Source of the DNA: Streptomyces pinistramenti
GTDB lineage: Bacteria > Actinomycetota > Actinomycetes > Streptomycetales > Streptomycetaceae
Length of the DNA stretch: 64,000 bases
Direction: 5' to 3'
Assembly (NCBI RefSeq): GCF_020564935.1
Contig: NZ_JAJCXB010000028.1
Location: 22,341-86,340 of the forward strand
Shown here: positions 26,697 to 36,800 of the stretch, piece after piece
Position numbering within the stretch: position 1 is the first letter of the stretch
Layout: the number at the start of each line of letters is the position of its first letter
Notes under the pieces: model-generated
What the model was told of the DNA's origin: nothing
Seen by the model: only the letters and a program-made list of their open reading frames with translations
The model's database searches: none
Made by a program: the position numbers and the translations under genes

Positions 26697-27659
26697 CTAC
26701 GCTGCCAATGGCTCCGGGACGCGCCAAGTGATGCGGAACCGCTGGTCCGGCGGAAGCCCGAATCTGCCCACCGGGCCGATCTCCTTGATGAGATAGCCGA
26801 AGATCTGATGGTGGGCCTCCTCCGAGAGCTCGTGCCAGCTCTCCGGGGTCACAGTCATGATCTCCCGCATCAAGGACGCGTCCGACTCGGCGCGCAGCAT
26901 CTCGATGCGGTCCTCACGGTCCATGGTCTCGTCAGCGTGCATGGCGCTGACCGACCGCTGGAGGAGGTTCGGCTCGACCGCCAGGCGCTGGAGGATCCGG
27001 TCGCAGCCATACCGGAAGGCCGTGTGCGCGTCGACCGCCGCCTGGTCCGGGTAGTGGTAGCCGTAGGGGCTGCCTTGTTCGGCACCGAGGTAGTCACCCT
27101 TCAGGGTCCGCAGGAGGGCACGCAGGGCGAGCTCAGCACCGTGTTCGTCGATGAGACGGACACCGACCTGCACCCATTCGTCCTCCGAGACGACCGGCTC
27201 GTGCGGCACCGTAAGCGAGGGGTCAATCTCGATGGCGTTGAACGGGTTGATCATCATGCCGAGGACCGCCTCGGGGGTCCACTGCCCGTCGTCCGGGCCC
27301 CAGCCCTGTGACAGGGCCAGTTCTCGGGCCGACTTCATGCCGCGCGGTTCTCTCTCCCCGACCGCGCGCCACAAGGGCAAGAACCGCGCCACCTCGGCCG
27401 TCGGATCCCGGGGTGGATCAACACAGGCGGCAGCGAGCACCGCCACGATCGACTGCACGGTCTCCCAGCGCGGGATAGACAGGCCCCTGAGGGCCGTACG
27501 GACTCCCTCGTGGCTGACGAGCGCCGGGTGGTCACCCTTGTCGATCAGGGCGCTCACCTTCCGCATGCCGGGGCGGCCCGCCGCCCGGTGGAGTTCTTCC
27601 AGGGCGCGAACCAGCTCCTGGTGAGCTTCGTTCGGAGGAGGGGCGGTGTCGATGGGCAC
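26697..27659 (-). CDS. Hypothetical protein with N-terminal HTH-like region
   Basis: This 320-residue protein has no membrane segments. Residues about 10-75 (ELVRALEELHRAAGRPGMRKVSALI, then HEGVRTALRGLSIPRWETVQSIVAVL) follow the degenerate helix-turn-helix pattern found at the N-terminus of many Streptomyces regulatory and NB-ARC proteins. The remaining 240 residues are mixed alpha/beta, Asp/Glu-rich and unrecognised. The GTG start at 27659 begins just ahead of the helical region. It is convergent with glnA and divergent from the next gene, and is the first gene of the accessory island. Confidence 0.65.
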   Translation of the reverse strand: MPIDTAPPPNEAHQELVRALEELHRAAGRPGMRKVSALIDKGDHPALVSHEGVRTALRGLSIPRWETVQSIVAVLAAACVDPPRDPTAEVARFLPLWRAVGEREPRGMKSARELALSQGWGPDDGQWTPEAVLGMMINPFNAIEIDPSLTVPHEPVVSEDEWVQVGVRLIDEHGAELALRALLRTLKGDYLGAEQGSPYGYHYPDQAAVDAHTAFRYGCDRILQRLAVEPNLLQRSVSAMHADETMDREDRIEMLRAESDASLMREIMTVTPESWHELSEEAHHQIFGYLIKEIGPVGRFGLPPDQRFRITWRVPEPLAA

Positions 27660-27874
27660 GGAACGGCGGATCCCTTCGGCCTCTCAGGTGAGGGTCCGGA
27701 TGACCGTCAGATAGCGCCAAGAGCATAGAAGTAGCAGGCAGCATGGCCACATGTCAGATTTCGCCAACTTCCTGTCCCGGGGCGTCAAACGGTGACAAAC
27801 AATCGAAGACGGCCCGGAACATGGAGCCAGCGCCGTGAGCCAACCGGCGCCTTCTTCCGAGGAGTTGCCCGCTC

Positions 27875-29269
27875 ATGCACATCCCTGACTATGCCCGTGC
27901 CGTGATCCGGTCTGCGCTGCCGACCGTCCCCACCTCCCGGCAGGTGGGGGCACTGGACTGCTGCCTCTGCGACAAACCCTTCGGAGATCGGTTGCCCGTA
28001 CCGCTCGGCCCGACACCCGAGTCGGGACTGTTCGGATGTCGCGCCTGTCTGACCCGGTTGGTCACCCGGGCACGGCGGGCCCGTGACGCCGAGCTGACCC
28101 AGGATGCCGAGCGGTCCCGAGCGGAGTCCGCGGCATGGCTGCCGGTGCGTGAGCGCCACCTCGCCCAGCTCGACAGTGTGCGGCAGGCCGCGGAGGCCGT
28201 GGCCGGGCTGGCCCGTGACGGTGACACCGAGGCGCTGCGCGTCGCCTGGCTGCTGGTCTCACTGGAATCGGCGTACACCTGGATTCCGGACGCACCGGAG
28301 CCACCCGCCTCTGCAGATCGTGAGGACTCGGAGCTGAGGGACGAGACTTTCCGGCTCGACCTGGCCATGATCACGGCGCGGGAGGCGGCGGCAGAGCGGC
28401 TCGCCTACCACCTGATCAACGAGGCGCAGCCCGAGGAGCCGGAGATGTGCGAGGAGTTCGAGTGCCCGGAAGGCTGCTCGGGGCGCCACGACTCCTCACA
28501 CATCGACTGCGGGCCGGACGTCGTCTTCGAAAATCTGGCGGAGCACGGCATCACCGTGGAGCAGCCGGAGCCCGAACCCTTGTCGTCTCTCAGCTCTTTT
28601 GGGGAGGAGAAGCACTCGCCGCTTCCGGACATCGAGGAGCAGGCCCCTGCTGCCCTGGCGCACTTCGGCATCGACACGGATGACGCAGACGTCCTGGTCA
28701 GCGCGGCGGCGGTCGGTCTGGTCACCGACGCCTGGCGCGAGGGGCCGCTGGACGTGATCCATGCGGCCGACGGCGGGCCGAGCGACGGGGAGATCTTCGC
28801 GCAGAGCGTTGATCTGTACCGCAGGGCCCGCACGGCGCTGGTGGCCGCGCGGGACGACGGGCCCGAGGAACTGCTCGCGTTCGTGGCCATTGCCTCGGAC
28901 CTGGACCTTCCGTGGGCCGGCGGCTCACGCTTCGCGCTGCGAACGGTGTCCGAATCCGTGGCGGAGTTCGTCCAGCACGTCGACGACCGGGTCTGGTTCA
29001 CCGCGGAGGTGATACGCGAACAGGGCTGGCGCGCGGGGCTGTTGCACAGAGCCGCTTCGGCCGCGTTCAAGGCTCCCGCCCACTTCGGTATGCCGGGCTG
29101 GCCCGACGCCGTCGCCTCGGCAATGGAACGTCTGGCCGTACTGGACCGGTCGGGCGCGCCCGAAGCGCTGACGGAACTCGCGGCGGTGAAAGCCGCGTTG
29201 CTCGAAGCGCCCGACCGGCTGGGGGCAGACGCCCTCGACTGGATTTCCCGCCAAGCCCTGCTCGGCTAG
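27875..29269 (+). CDS. Unrecognised protein with N-terminal zinc ribbon
   Basis: This 464-residue acidic protein has CCLCDKPFG near residue 29 and GCRACLTRLV near residue 54, two CxxC pairs 20-25 residues apart that fit a zinc ribbon. A second Cys cluster (MCEEFECPEGCSGRH, with a later IDCG) lies near 190-210. The rest is mostly helical with no membrane segment. I do not recognise the family. ATG 27875 follows GAGGAG. It is divergent from the HTH-containing gene across 215 bp and read in the same direction as the next three genes. Confidence 0.65.
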   Translation: MHIPDYARAVIRSALPTVPTSRQVGALDCCLCDKPFGDRLPVPLGPTPESGLFGCRACLTRLVTRARRARDAELTQDAERSRAESAAWLPVRERHLAQLDSVRQAAEAVAGLARDGDTEALRVAWLLVSLESAYTWIPDAPEPPASADREDSELRDETFRLDLAMITAREAAAERLAYHLINEAQPEEPEMCEEFECPEGCSGRHDSSHIDCGPDVVFENLAEHGITVEQPEPEPLSSLSSFGEEKHSPLPDIEEQAPAALAHFGIDTDDADVLVSAAAVGLVTDAWREGPLDVIHAADGGPSDGEIFAQSVDLYRRARTALVAARDDGPEELLAFVAIASDLDLPWAGGSRFALRTVSESVAEFVQHVDDRVWFTAEVIREQGWRAGLLHRAASAAFKAPAHFGMPGWPDAVASAMERLAVLDRSGAPEALTELAAVKAALLEAPDRLGADALDWISRQALLG

Positions 29270-29504
29270 AGCGCCACCCGGCCCCCCTTCCGCTGGCAGG
29301 TCCGGGGCAGGAAAGCCCTCGCATCCGGGTGTTCCTTTGAAGCATCCGGCTCGCGGAGAGTCGGTGGGCGGCATTTTCCTACGGGCCCCGGCACCCGAGG
29401 ACGCTGCACATGGGCGTGGTTCGCCCAGCTCCGCACAGCAATCATTCGTGGGCTCACTAGGTACGTGACCTGAAGTGCCAGCCCGGTTGGCGGGAGGTAC
29501 CAGC

Positions 29505-30413
29505 ATGCCCAGAAGCACCAACAAAGCAATTGCCCGCGCTCGAATGCAGTACCTGGGTGAACCCAGGGCAGCTGCTCTGCACGCCGTTCCTCGTGACGGC
29601 TCCCTCGGTCTGGACACCTGCTCGCCCGAGCAGCGCAGGCTTCGCGCGCTGATGACCCTTGGGCTGTTCAACCGACCGGGGTCTTGGCAGCCTCATCGTG
29701 GCATCGCCGCCTGGGGACTCCACACCCTCGTCGCGTACGACATCATCGCCTCGCCGCGGTTCAACCGGCTCGTCGTCATCGCGGATGTGCCGCATAACGT
29801 AGCTCCGTATCTCCTGCCCAGCCGCGACGGCGGAAGCTCCCTGCCTGGGCTCCGCCTCGAAGAGTTCCGGGGGCGGCGCACATGCGTGACACGCCATCTT
29901 CCTACCGGCGCTCAACTCGTCATCACTGGAAACTCTTCCGGAGCCTGGGACGGGAATCTGCGCCCATTTCCCCGATGGGACTTTTATCCCGTCAACAGGC
30001 TCCACACGAGGCCTGAACGGGCACAGCTTGAAGAAGTCCCCGACATGAGCGAAGACACCGAACGGCTGTTGGCGGGCCTCATGTGCTGTATCGCCGCACG
30101 GGGTGCTGAAGGTAGATGGGCGATCGGCAATTGGTTCTCCGACCTGCCGATGCGCCCCGGCTGGCTCCGCGATGAAGGCGAAGACCGTTACGAGAAGCAA
30201 CTACAGGGATCCGGGCGCCAATGGACGTTCCGATGGAATGGCTTCCCCCACGTCGACGACGTAGCCGCATCACTGACCGCTTCTCCGATCGGCAGCTCCG
30301 GTGCCGTTGCTCGTGATACCGGCGACCACTTCGAAGTCCGGTTGGACGACGCAACCTTGCGCTTAAACGGGCAGCGAGTCCCCATGCAGCAGCAGTCGGA
30401 GGTCACCCCGTGA
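29505..30413 (+). CDS. Hypothetical protein of the accessory island
   Basis: This 302-residue soluble protein has an Arg-rich N-terminus (MPRSTNKAIARARMQYLGEP) and is Trp/Arg-rich in the C-terminal half (FRWNGFPHVDDVAASL). No catalytic motif is recognised. ATG 29505 follows GGGAGG by 7 bases, a better start than the ATG-type codon 30 bases upstream. Its stop overlaps the GTG of the next gene by 4 bp, so the two are translationally coupled. The 235-bp gap before it holds no other gene I can support. Confidence 0.6.
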   Translation: MPRSTNKAIARARMQYLGEPRAAALHAVPRDGSLGLDTCSPEQRRLRALMTLGLFNRPGSWQPHRGIAAWGLHTLVAYDIIASPRFNRLVVIADVPHNVAPYLLPSRDGGSSLPGLRLEEFRGRRTCVTRHLPTGAQLVITGNSSGAWDGNLRPFPRWDFYPVNRLHTRPERAQLEEVPDMSEDTERLLAGLMCCIAARGAEGRWAIGNWFSDLPMRPGWLRDEGEDRYEKQLQGSGRQWTFRWNGFPHVDDVAASLTASPIGSSGAVARDTGDHFEVRLDDATLRLNGQRVPMQQQSEVTP

Positions 30414-30694
30414 GTTGGGACAACCTCAGCCTCATCATCCTTGCCGCCTTCGGCTGCCTCACGCTCCTGCTGACACAGGTGGGCGAGGTGCTGTCGAAGC
30501 TTCCACAGATCATCCGTGCTTGGCGACAAGTACGAAACGAGCTGCGCAACGGGGCGGATCACGGCTGTCAGGAGCCCTCGCCGGAGTATGACGACCGAAG
30601 TGTCCGACCGGCGCCCGGAGCAGCGCGTTCCTCTGGCACGCCCTATCGGCGTGAAACACCCGGCGAGCCATCCGCACAGAGTGCCGATGAGTGA
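30410..30694 (+). CDS. Small single-pass membrane protein
   Basis: This 94-residue protein has one hydrophobic helix at about 5-27 (LSLIILAAFGCLTLLLTQVGEVL), a basic amphipathic stretch and a Pro/Ser-rich polar tail. Its GTG start overlaps the previous stop (GTGA), so it is probably co-translated with the 302-residue protein. Its own stop overlaps the start of a further small frame. Membrane tethering of its partner is possible but is inference. Confidence 0.6.
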   Translation: MSWDNLSLIILAAFGCLTLLLTQVGEVLSKLPQIIRAWRQVRNELRNGADHGCQEPSPEYDDRSVRPAPGAARSSGTPYRRETPGEPSAQSADE

Positions 30695-30848
30695 ACCGCT
30701 CGATGCCCTCGCCCCCCTATCCAGGGGGAGCGTCCGGCTGGAGACAGTCGCCTTGTACCGCCAAGTGCGTCGACTGTGTACCGAGCACCTCTGGGGGTGG
30801 CCGTTGGTGCAGGTCAGAAGTATTTCCAGGCTGTACTTCGGCCTCTGA
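30687..30848 (+). CDS. Possible 53-residue protein
   Basis: This short frame starts at an ATG that overlaps the previous stop by 8 bases, continuing the chain of coupled starts. The product is basic and partly hydrophobic (SVRLETVALYRQVRRLCTEHLWGWPLVQV). It ends 18 bp before a strong terminator, which suits the last gene of a transcript. There is no similarity that I recognise, and no independent ribosome binding site. Confidence 0.35.
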   Translation: MSEPLDALAPLSRGSVRLETVALYRQVRRLCTEHLWGWPLVQVRSISRLYFGL

Positions 30849-30866
30849 AGAGCACACACACCCGCT

Positions 30867-30901
30867 GGCCCCGGTCCCTCCGTGGCGGAGGGACCGGGGC
30901 C
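30867..30901. terminator. Terminator between convergent island genes
   Basis: A perfect 15-bp stem (GGCCCCGGTCCCTCC and its complement) closes a 5-base GTGGC loop. It lies between the rightward hypothetical operon and the end of the leftward PIWI operon and can serve both. Confidence 0.85.
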
Positions 30902-30943
30902 GGCCGAGTTACGGCTAAAGGGTCCGGGGAGCCGGTACTTCGG

Positions 30944-33775
30944 TCACGGTGCCGCGTCGGCGGAGCCCGCGGGATCATCCGCGCACGGGGCGCCATCCGT
31001 CGTCGCGTCATGCACCTTCCCGTCTCCGGACGGCGTGGGCGACGAGTCTTCGCGACAGGCGTCGGGCGTCCGACCGGTCCGCGGTTTCTCCAGTGGGCGT
31101 ACTGGGAGCGGGAGCACGTACTCGCCGGCCAGCCTGGCAAGGTGGAGCGGGAGCGGCCCGGCAAGAGGCGGGTAGTCGTCGTGGTGGCGCAGGAGGTGGA
31201 CGAGGGCCGCCCACTCAGCGGGCCGGTCGGGGGCCAGGTCGGTCCGGCCGGCATCAGCCAGGGCCTTCTCCGACAGGCATCCCAGTACGTTCACCTCCAG
31301 ATACGCCGGGTTCCGTGCGGTGACCGTGGGGGCCTGTGGCCAGCTGTCCGTGAGGATGAGCTTCCGCAGCCCCTTCGGGGGCTTCCCACCGCTCTTCGGT
31401 TTTGCCGCTGTGCTGACGAACACCCGTCCCTGCGCGTCCACAGGGCCGCGCAGTCCCTCGGTGAAGCCGATCCGTCCCTCGTCGTCATGCGCGTACCACT
31501 CCGGGACTTCTTCGCGCCCATTGGCGTCCCTCACCAGTACGCAGCGCAGGTCGGAGCCGTACGACGCGAGCCGCTGATGGGGGCCCTCGACAAAATTGAT
31601 CATGTCCTGGACGAGGGAGCCATTGGTGATTCCGGGCCAACTCTGGCGCAAGTTACCCGAGTTGGCCAACAGTAGGGTGGGACGGTCACGCAGGTCGTAG
31701 AGGATGGTCCTGATCTGTCGTGCAGCCTCGTCGTGCCGGTCGGACCTGTGAGTGAAGCGGCGCGTCACCGCGGACGGGGCCGGCTCGTCCGCCGAGGTCG
31801 GGCACGGCTCGGCTTCGGCTGCGAGCGAGAGCAGGAGCTGCGAATACGGCACCCACGTGCCCTGCGCGTCATCCCATCCGCATACCGGATGGGCAGAGTC
31901 TTCCGGGCGTACTCGCAGTGCAACCAGCCGTTCGCCGGCGCACAGCGTGGGGCCTTTGCCGTTGTGACGCACCCACCACAGTCCGAGGTACTGCAGGCTG
32001 CCGGGAATCGTGGCGTCGGCGTCGAACCCGGGGAAGGTGAGCGCGCCGAGCTGACGGAAGACATCGAGCCAGGCGGAGTCGGCCCGGTGGTCGAGACTCG
32101 TCTCGGCATCATCCGGGTGAGTGATGAACTGGCTGAGCAGGCCGGCACGGGCGCAGCCGAGCCGCACCGCATGCTTCGGGTCCGAGTCCTGCGCACCGAA
32201 GCGGCTCTTGCCGCCGAGCTCCACCAGCGCGACCGCCGTCGCCGACCTGACGTCGTCCAGCTGCCGAGCGGTGTCGTCGCGACGCGAGCGGATCGCCTCA
32301 CCGAGCGCCGCGCGACGTCCGGCCTTCCCCCGCACGGGCTTCAACGGCGCTCCCAGAGCGCCCAAGGGACGCGTACGGAGCCGGACGTGCAGTCCGCTCC
32401 CCCGGAACTCCCAGGCATCCGCCGAGGCGCCTTCGGCGACCGGAAGATCGAGGAGCCCGGCCAGGCTTGCGAGCAACGCGTCCCTTGTCTCGGCCGTCAT
32501 CCAGAGGATCTCGATGTCCAGTGGCGCCCCGTTCAGTGCGGTCCGCAGAGCGCGCCGGCGAGCCCTGGCCCATTCCGGACCGCCCTCGGGCCGCTTGACA
32601 GGTTTGATGCGCTGCTTCACCCGCGTCAGATCCGGCACGCGTCGCAGCAGGGGGCGCAGCCCCTCCTCGACCCAGGTGTCCAGCTCGCTGCGCTCTTCGG
32701 GCATGAGCCCTGTACCGATCTTGTGCGCACCCATCTGGTTGCTGTGAACGATTCCGGCGGCGACGCCGTTGCGACCGGTGAGCCAGTCCTCGGGGGAGGC
32801 CAGCAGCGTGTCCGGAGCGGGATACGTGCGGACGATGTCGAGCGCGGGCAAGAGTCCGACGGTGCTGCGGCGGCGCCAGGCCATGCCTTTGCTCCGGCGG
32901 TCGTACCCGATGACGTTCTCGATCAGCCGCGCTCGGACGGTGCCGGTGTCCGGCCAGGGCAGCGGGGCATCCAGAAGGACGGTGGCACCGGTCGGGGCCT
33001 TGGGGCGAGCTTCATCGCCTGTCGCCCAGCGGCGAATACTGGTGGTGACGTGCACACGAGGGCTCGGGACGAAGGGCACGGTGTGGACGGTGATCTTGAT
33101 CAGCGCCGAGTAGTACCAGGTGCGGCGTCCGGCCATGTGCGGCAACGGCGGCCAGGAGACCAACTCGGTGCAGTTCGGGCGATTGACGATGCGAAACCGG
33201 AGTTCGCCGTCACGGATACGGAACGGGCGCTGCGCCAGCCGCGCAGCCACCCATTCCGGCAGAAGGCTGTAGAGCCGGTGGTCCGGCTCCGCCGTTCCAC
33301 CGGCCGACAGGCGGGAGGCGGTGAGATCGAGGGAGGTGGCACGCCACTCGGGCTCTCCCTCCCAGACTGCGTCGAGGAGCCGTTCGGCGTCATCACGCGT
33401 CTCGGCCGAACACGCGCCGTCCGGCTCGTCCTCCTGGTCCTCCAGGCCGTGCAGCAGGTCAGCGGCCCAGGTGGTCATGAGCGGGACGAGGTTGTCAGCC
33501 GGCACGGGTTCACGGGCGTAGATCCACGGCAGTTCGGGCTCCTTGCTCGCTCCGCGTCCAATGGCGACGACACCGGGGGCGAGGGCGCTCAGGAGGGAGT
33601 TGAGGCGGCCCACCGGCAGGGCGACCGGCTGTCCGCGCCGCCGCTTGACGCGTCCGTACAACTCTGTGAGTTCGGCATGCCACGGTTGGGCAAAGGTCAG
33701 CACGTGGGGGTGTTCGACCCAGGGGCCGTGTGCCGGGTCGGGTTCGTAGGCGGTGGCACGGAGGAATTTGTACAT
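30944..33775 (-). CDS. PIWI-domain protein, pPIWI_RE type
   Basis: This 943-residue cytosolic protein is predicted to be the nucleic-acid-binding core of a pPIWI_RE island. Its layout fits the family: a long N-terminal X-like region (1-400), a MID-like middle (about 410-510) and a PIWI/RNase H-like part (about 510-890). The last includes SDPKHAVRLGCARAGLLSQFI (531-551), RNPAYLEVNVLG (821-832) and the late DDYPPLAGPLPLHLARLAGEYVLPL (866-890), where Argonaute-like proteins keep their last core helix. A polar tail of about 50 residues follows. I cannot assign a catalytic tetrad by eye. It is the last gene of a four-gene operon, 40 bp after the helicase gene. The family call rests on recall of these motifs and on the neighbours, not on a search. 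Confidence 0.75.
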   Translation of the reverse strand: MYKFLRATAYEPDPAHGPWVEHPHVLTFAQPWHAELTELYGRVKRRRGQPVALPVGRLNSLLSALAPGVVAIGRGASKEPELPWIYAREPVPADNLVPLMTTWAADLLHGLEDQEDEPDGACSAETRDDAERLLDAVWEGEPEWRATSLDLTASRLSAGGTAEPDHRLYSLLPEWVAARLAQRPFRIRDGELRFRIVNRPNCTELVSWPPLPHMAGRRTWYYSALIKITVHTVPFVPSPRVHVTTSIRRWATGDEARPKAPTGATVLLDAPLPWPDTGTVRARLIENVIGYDRRSKGMAWRRRSTVGLLPALDIVRTYPAPDTLLASPEDWLTGRNGVAAGIVHSNQMGAHKIGTGLMPEERSELDTWVEEGLRPLLRRVPDLTRVKQRIKPVKRPEGGPEWARARRRALRTALNGAPLDIEILWMTAETRDALLASLAGLLDLPVAEGASADAWEFRGSGLHVRLRTRPLGALGAPLKPVRGKAGRRAALGEAIRSRRDDTARQLDDVRSATAVALVELGGKSRFGAQDSDPKHAVRLGCARAGLLSQFITHPDDAETSLDHRADSAWLDVFRQLGALTFPGFDADATIPGSLQYLGLWWVRHNGKGPTLCAGERLVALRVRPEDSAHPVCGWDDAQGTWVPYSQLLLSLAAEAEPCPTSADEPAPSAVTRRFTHRSDRHDEAARQIRTILYDLRDRPTLLLANSGNLRQSWPGITNGSLVQDMINFVEGPHQRLASYGSDLRCVLVRDANGREEVPEWYAHDDEGRIGFTEGLRGPVDAQGRVFVSTAAKPKSGGKPPKGLRKLILTDSWPQAPTVTARNPAYLEVNVLGCLSEKALADAGRTDLAPDRPAEWAALVHLLRHHDDYPPLAGPLPLHLARLAGEYVLPLPVRPLEKPRTGRTPDACREDSSPTPSGDGKVHDATTDGAPCADDPAGSADAAP

Positions 33776-33815
33776 ACGGGCTCCCTTTCGGTTCGGTGCC
33801 GTCCAGATTCCGGTC

Positions 33816-36800
33816 TCAGGACGGCTCGCAGCTCGGTTCCGTGTCGGACTCAGTTGTGGTGCCGGCGTCGGCCAGGCAGCGGTTCAGTGCCTCCCAGAGG
33901 GGGCCGTAGAGCGCCTTGACGATGTGCCGCTCGTCCTCCGGTACATCGGGGTGCCCTTCGAAATAGCGCGCCAGAACATCGACGATGCTGAACAGGAGGC
34001 TGCTCTTCGGGGTGTCCGGTTCGGGTGGGTCGGCCGCCTGCTTCGGTGCGAAGGCGGCGTCCACGAAGACGACACGTGCCGGTACACCACCGCGCACGAG
34101 TCGGCCGATGACCTGCCAGATGAGGACGAGCATGTCCCAGGTGACCTGCTCGCGGTCGTCGCCGAGCCGGCTCCAGGCCATGCTCCGCATGAGCACGCGA
34201 TACCACTGCGAGCGTGCCGTGTTCCGCATCTTCCTGGCACCGTCGTCCAGGCTCGCGGCCTCACGCACCCAGGTGTCGAACTGCCCGCCTTTCAGGGCGC
34301 GTACGAGCCAGTCGTTGATCGCGTGCACGGCCAGGGACAGGTCTTCTGGATGGGGGTGGGGCCTGGCCAGGAAGTACACGGTGCCGATGGCGGCCTGTCC
34401 TTCGCGGTTGAGGATGTTGTGCCCGCGCTCGATGGCCTTCAGCGGGGCGACCAGCACGTCGGCCTCACAGTCCGCCAAGGACTCGACATCGCCGCGCCGC
34501 AGAACCCGTGCCCGGGAGCCGTCGTCTCCGTCACCGCTGTCGTCGTCAGCCAGATCGTCGTCGTCCGACACCAGCCTCAGGACCTTGCCCTGCCAGCGTC
34601 CGCCTTCGAGTGTGTGGAGGGTGTCCGCGACCAGCCGGGCCTCCTCGTAGCTGCCCACCAGGAGCAGAATCTGGTCCCGGTCCGGAGGAAGCTCGCGCAA
34701 CTCCAGCTCCAGAGGGCCACCGCTCTGATGCCCCTGGGCCTCGCCGGCGCCCAACTGCATCGCCATGCGACGCAGAATCGCCGGACGCGCATCGAGATCG
34801 GCCCCGGAAAGGTGCAACGGCCCTTCCGCGCCGTGCAGAAACTCGATGCGGAATTCGCTCTCCTCGGCGATCAACTCGACCTGCCTCGACGGAGGTTCGA
34901 GCAGCACCCCCACGGGGGCCTGGATGTGGTAGCGGCTGGATGTGCCCGCCCAGCTACTGCCCGACATGAGCAGGACGTTCGTGCTCGGCATGCCGTCCAC
35001 AGTGGGCAGGTTGGGCATCTCACGCAGCAACTCACGCCCCACACCGCTGCACCGGAAGAAGGTGAGCTCGCCGCTGCGGACACCGTCCTCGTCCGGCTCC
35101 TTCACATGGAACCGGAAGCCCAGGAGGTTGCCCATCGGAGCCTCGGGAACCATCGGCCCGTAGTCGGCAGGCCGGCGGTACATCTCGTTGAATCCGAGGT
35201 TGAGCGCCGTCTGGACCCTCGGCCACATCGCGTTCATCAGGGCGATCTTGGGTTCCAGCGCACACAGCATGAGAGTGAACTCGAAGCGTTTGACCAGCGC
35301 CTCGTACTTCTCCTCAGGTGTCGGCAGCGGTTTCGGCGGTCTCTTCGGCGTACGCTTTTCGGCCCGCCGTCTGCGCTCTTCGCATGCCTTCTCATACTTG
35401 GCGCGCTCGTTCTCCTTCCACGCAGTGAGGCGGAAGAGTTCGTCCATCACGCCGCGCAGACGGGCTCGGGTGCGTTCTGGTCTGCCGGTGTGCAGGAGTT
35501 CGCCGAGAACACCGGTGAGCTTCACGAGATCCATGCCGTTCGGCAGACCCCGGTCGCCGAAGGGGTTGTCCCGGAAGGCATCCAGCATGTCGACGAGTGC
35601 GTCACGCTCCGCCTTGTGCACATCGACGGCCTCGGGCGACCCGGCTGCGGCTTCCTTCGGCTTCGGGTATCGCTCCTCCAGCAGCCGGAGTTGCAGGGTC
35701 CAGGCATTGAAGTAGCCGGTCCGTACCCAGTCCCTGAGTGTGCGATCCCCGACGAGCATGGCATAGAGCCGGTCGGTGGCCGTGGTCGCGGTGTTCAGTG
35801 CGGCCGACCAGTTCTCCACATCACGGTCGGAGAGTTGAGTACGGCCGCCCACAGCCAGTTCGCGGACCTTGTGCTCGTTGACGTCGTCCAGGAAGGCGCG
35901 CTTGTCGTTCCCGCCGACCAGCGGCACACCGGGCGCGAAGATCTCGTCGAGTTGCATCTGTACGCGATCGGCTTCATCCACGATGATCAGATCGCTGCGG
36001 CGGCATGCCAGCTCCAGGTAACGAATCCGCTCACCGTTCTGTGCTCTGGGAGGACCGGCATCCACGAGAGCGGGCATCGTGGTCACCCAGATATCGGCGT
36101 CTACGAGCGCGCGGGCGGCGTGGTGGCGCGGACAGGCCGACCACAGAGGGCAGCCGACGGGCTGCTTCTGCCACCGAGCGTCCCTGCGCTTCTTCTTGCC
36201 CGGCGGCTGCGTGGACGGCGGCAGCAGCCGGGCACAGGGTGCCTCGCCAAAGGTCAGAGGATCGTCCGTGGCCTGCGGGCGCAGGGCATTGAGGGCGCAG
36301 GAGGTGCTCAGGTAGGCGAAGGCCGGGTCATCGTGGGCCAGTAGCCGGTGTTCACCACCGCCTGCGAGCCTGCGGTGCAGCCGCTGCGCGTGACGCTCCT
36401 TACCGGATGCACCGAGTACCGGGGCCGCAGCATGATCGGTGTAGAGGTTGTAGAGCTTTACGAGCTTGAGCACCTCGGCGACGTCGCCGACCACCACGGT
36501 CACCCGCTTCGGCACCCGGCACTTGGCGAGGTGTACCGCGATGACGTCGCGCAGTGTGCTTTTCCCCGCACCGACGATGCCCAGCAGGTGTTGAAGCCCG
36601 TCGACCGTGAACTCCTTGGCCATTTCGAACCCCGCACCCGGGCCCTTACTGGTGCTGAGAAATGGATCGCCCATCCGCTCTACCCAGCGTTGTGGGTGTA
36701 TCGCGTCCATCTCCGCCGCCGTGCGCAGCAGCTCGGCACGGCTGAACGTCAGCGGGCCCACTGAACGCCGGGACTCATCCATGTCGTGCGCCGTGGCCGA

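Noticed and set aside
31733..36344. Long plus-strand frames across the PIWI and helicase genes
   Set aside because: They are antisense to the operon and lack motifs. The minus-strand frames hold the Walker, DEAD and PIWI-like motifs.
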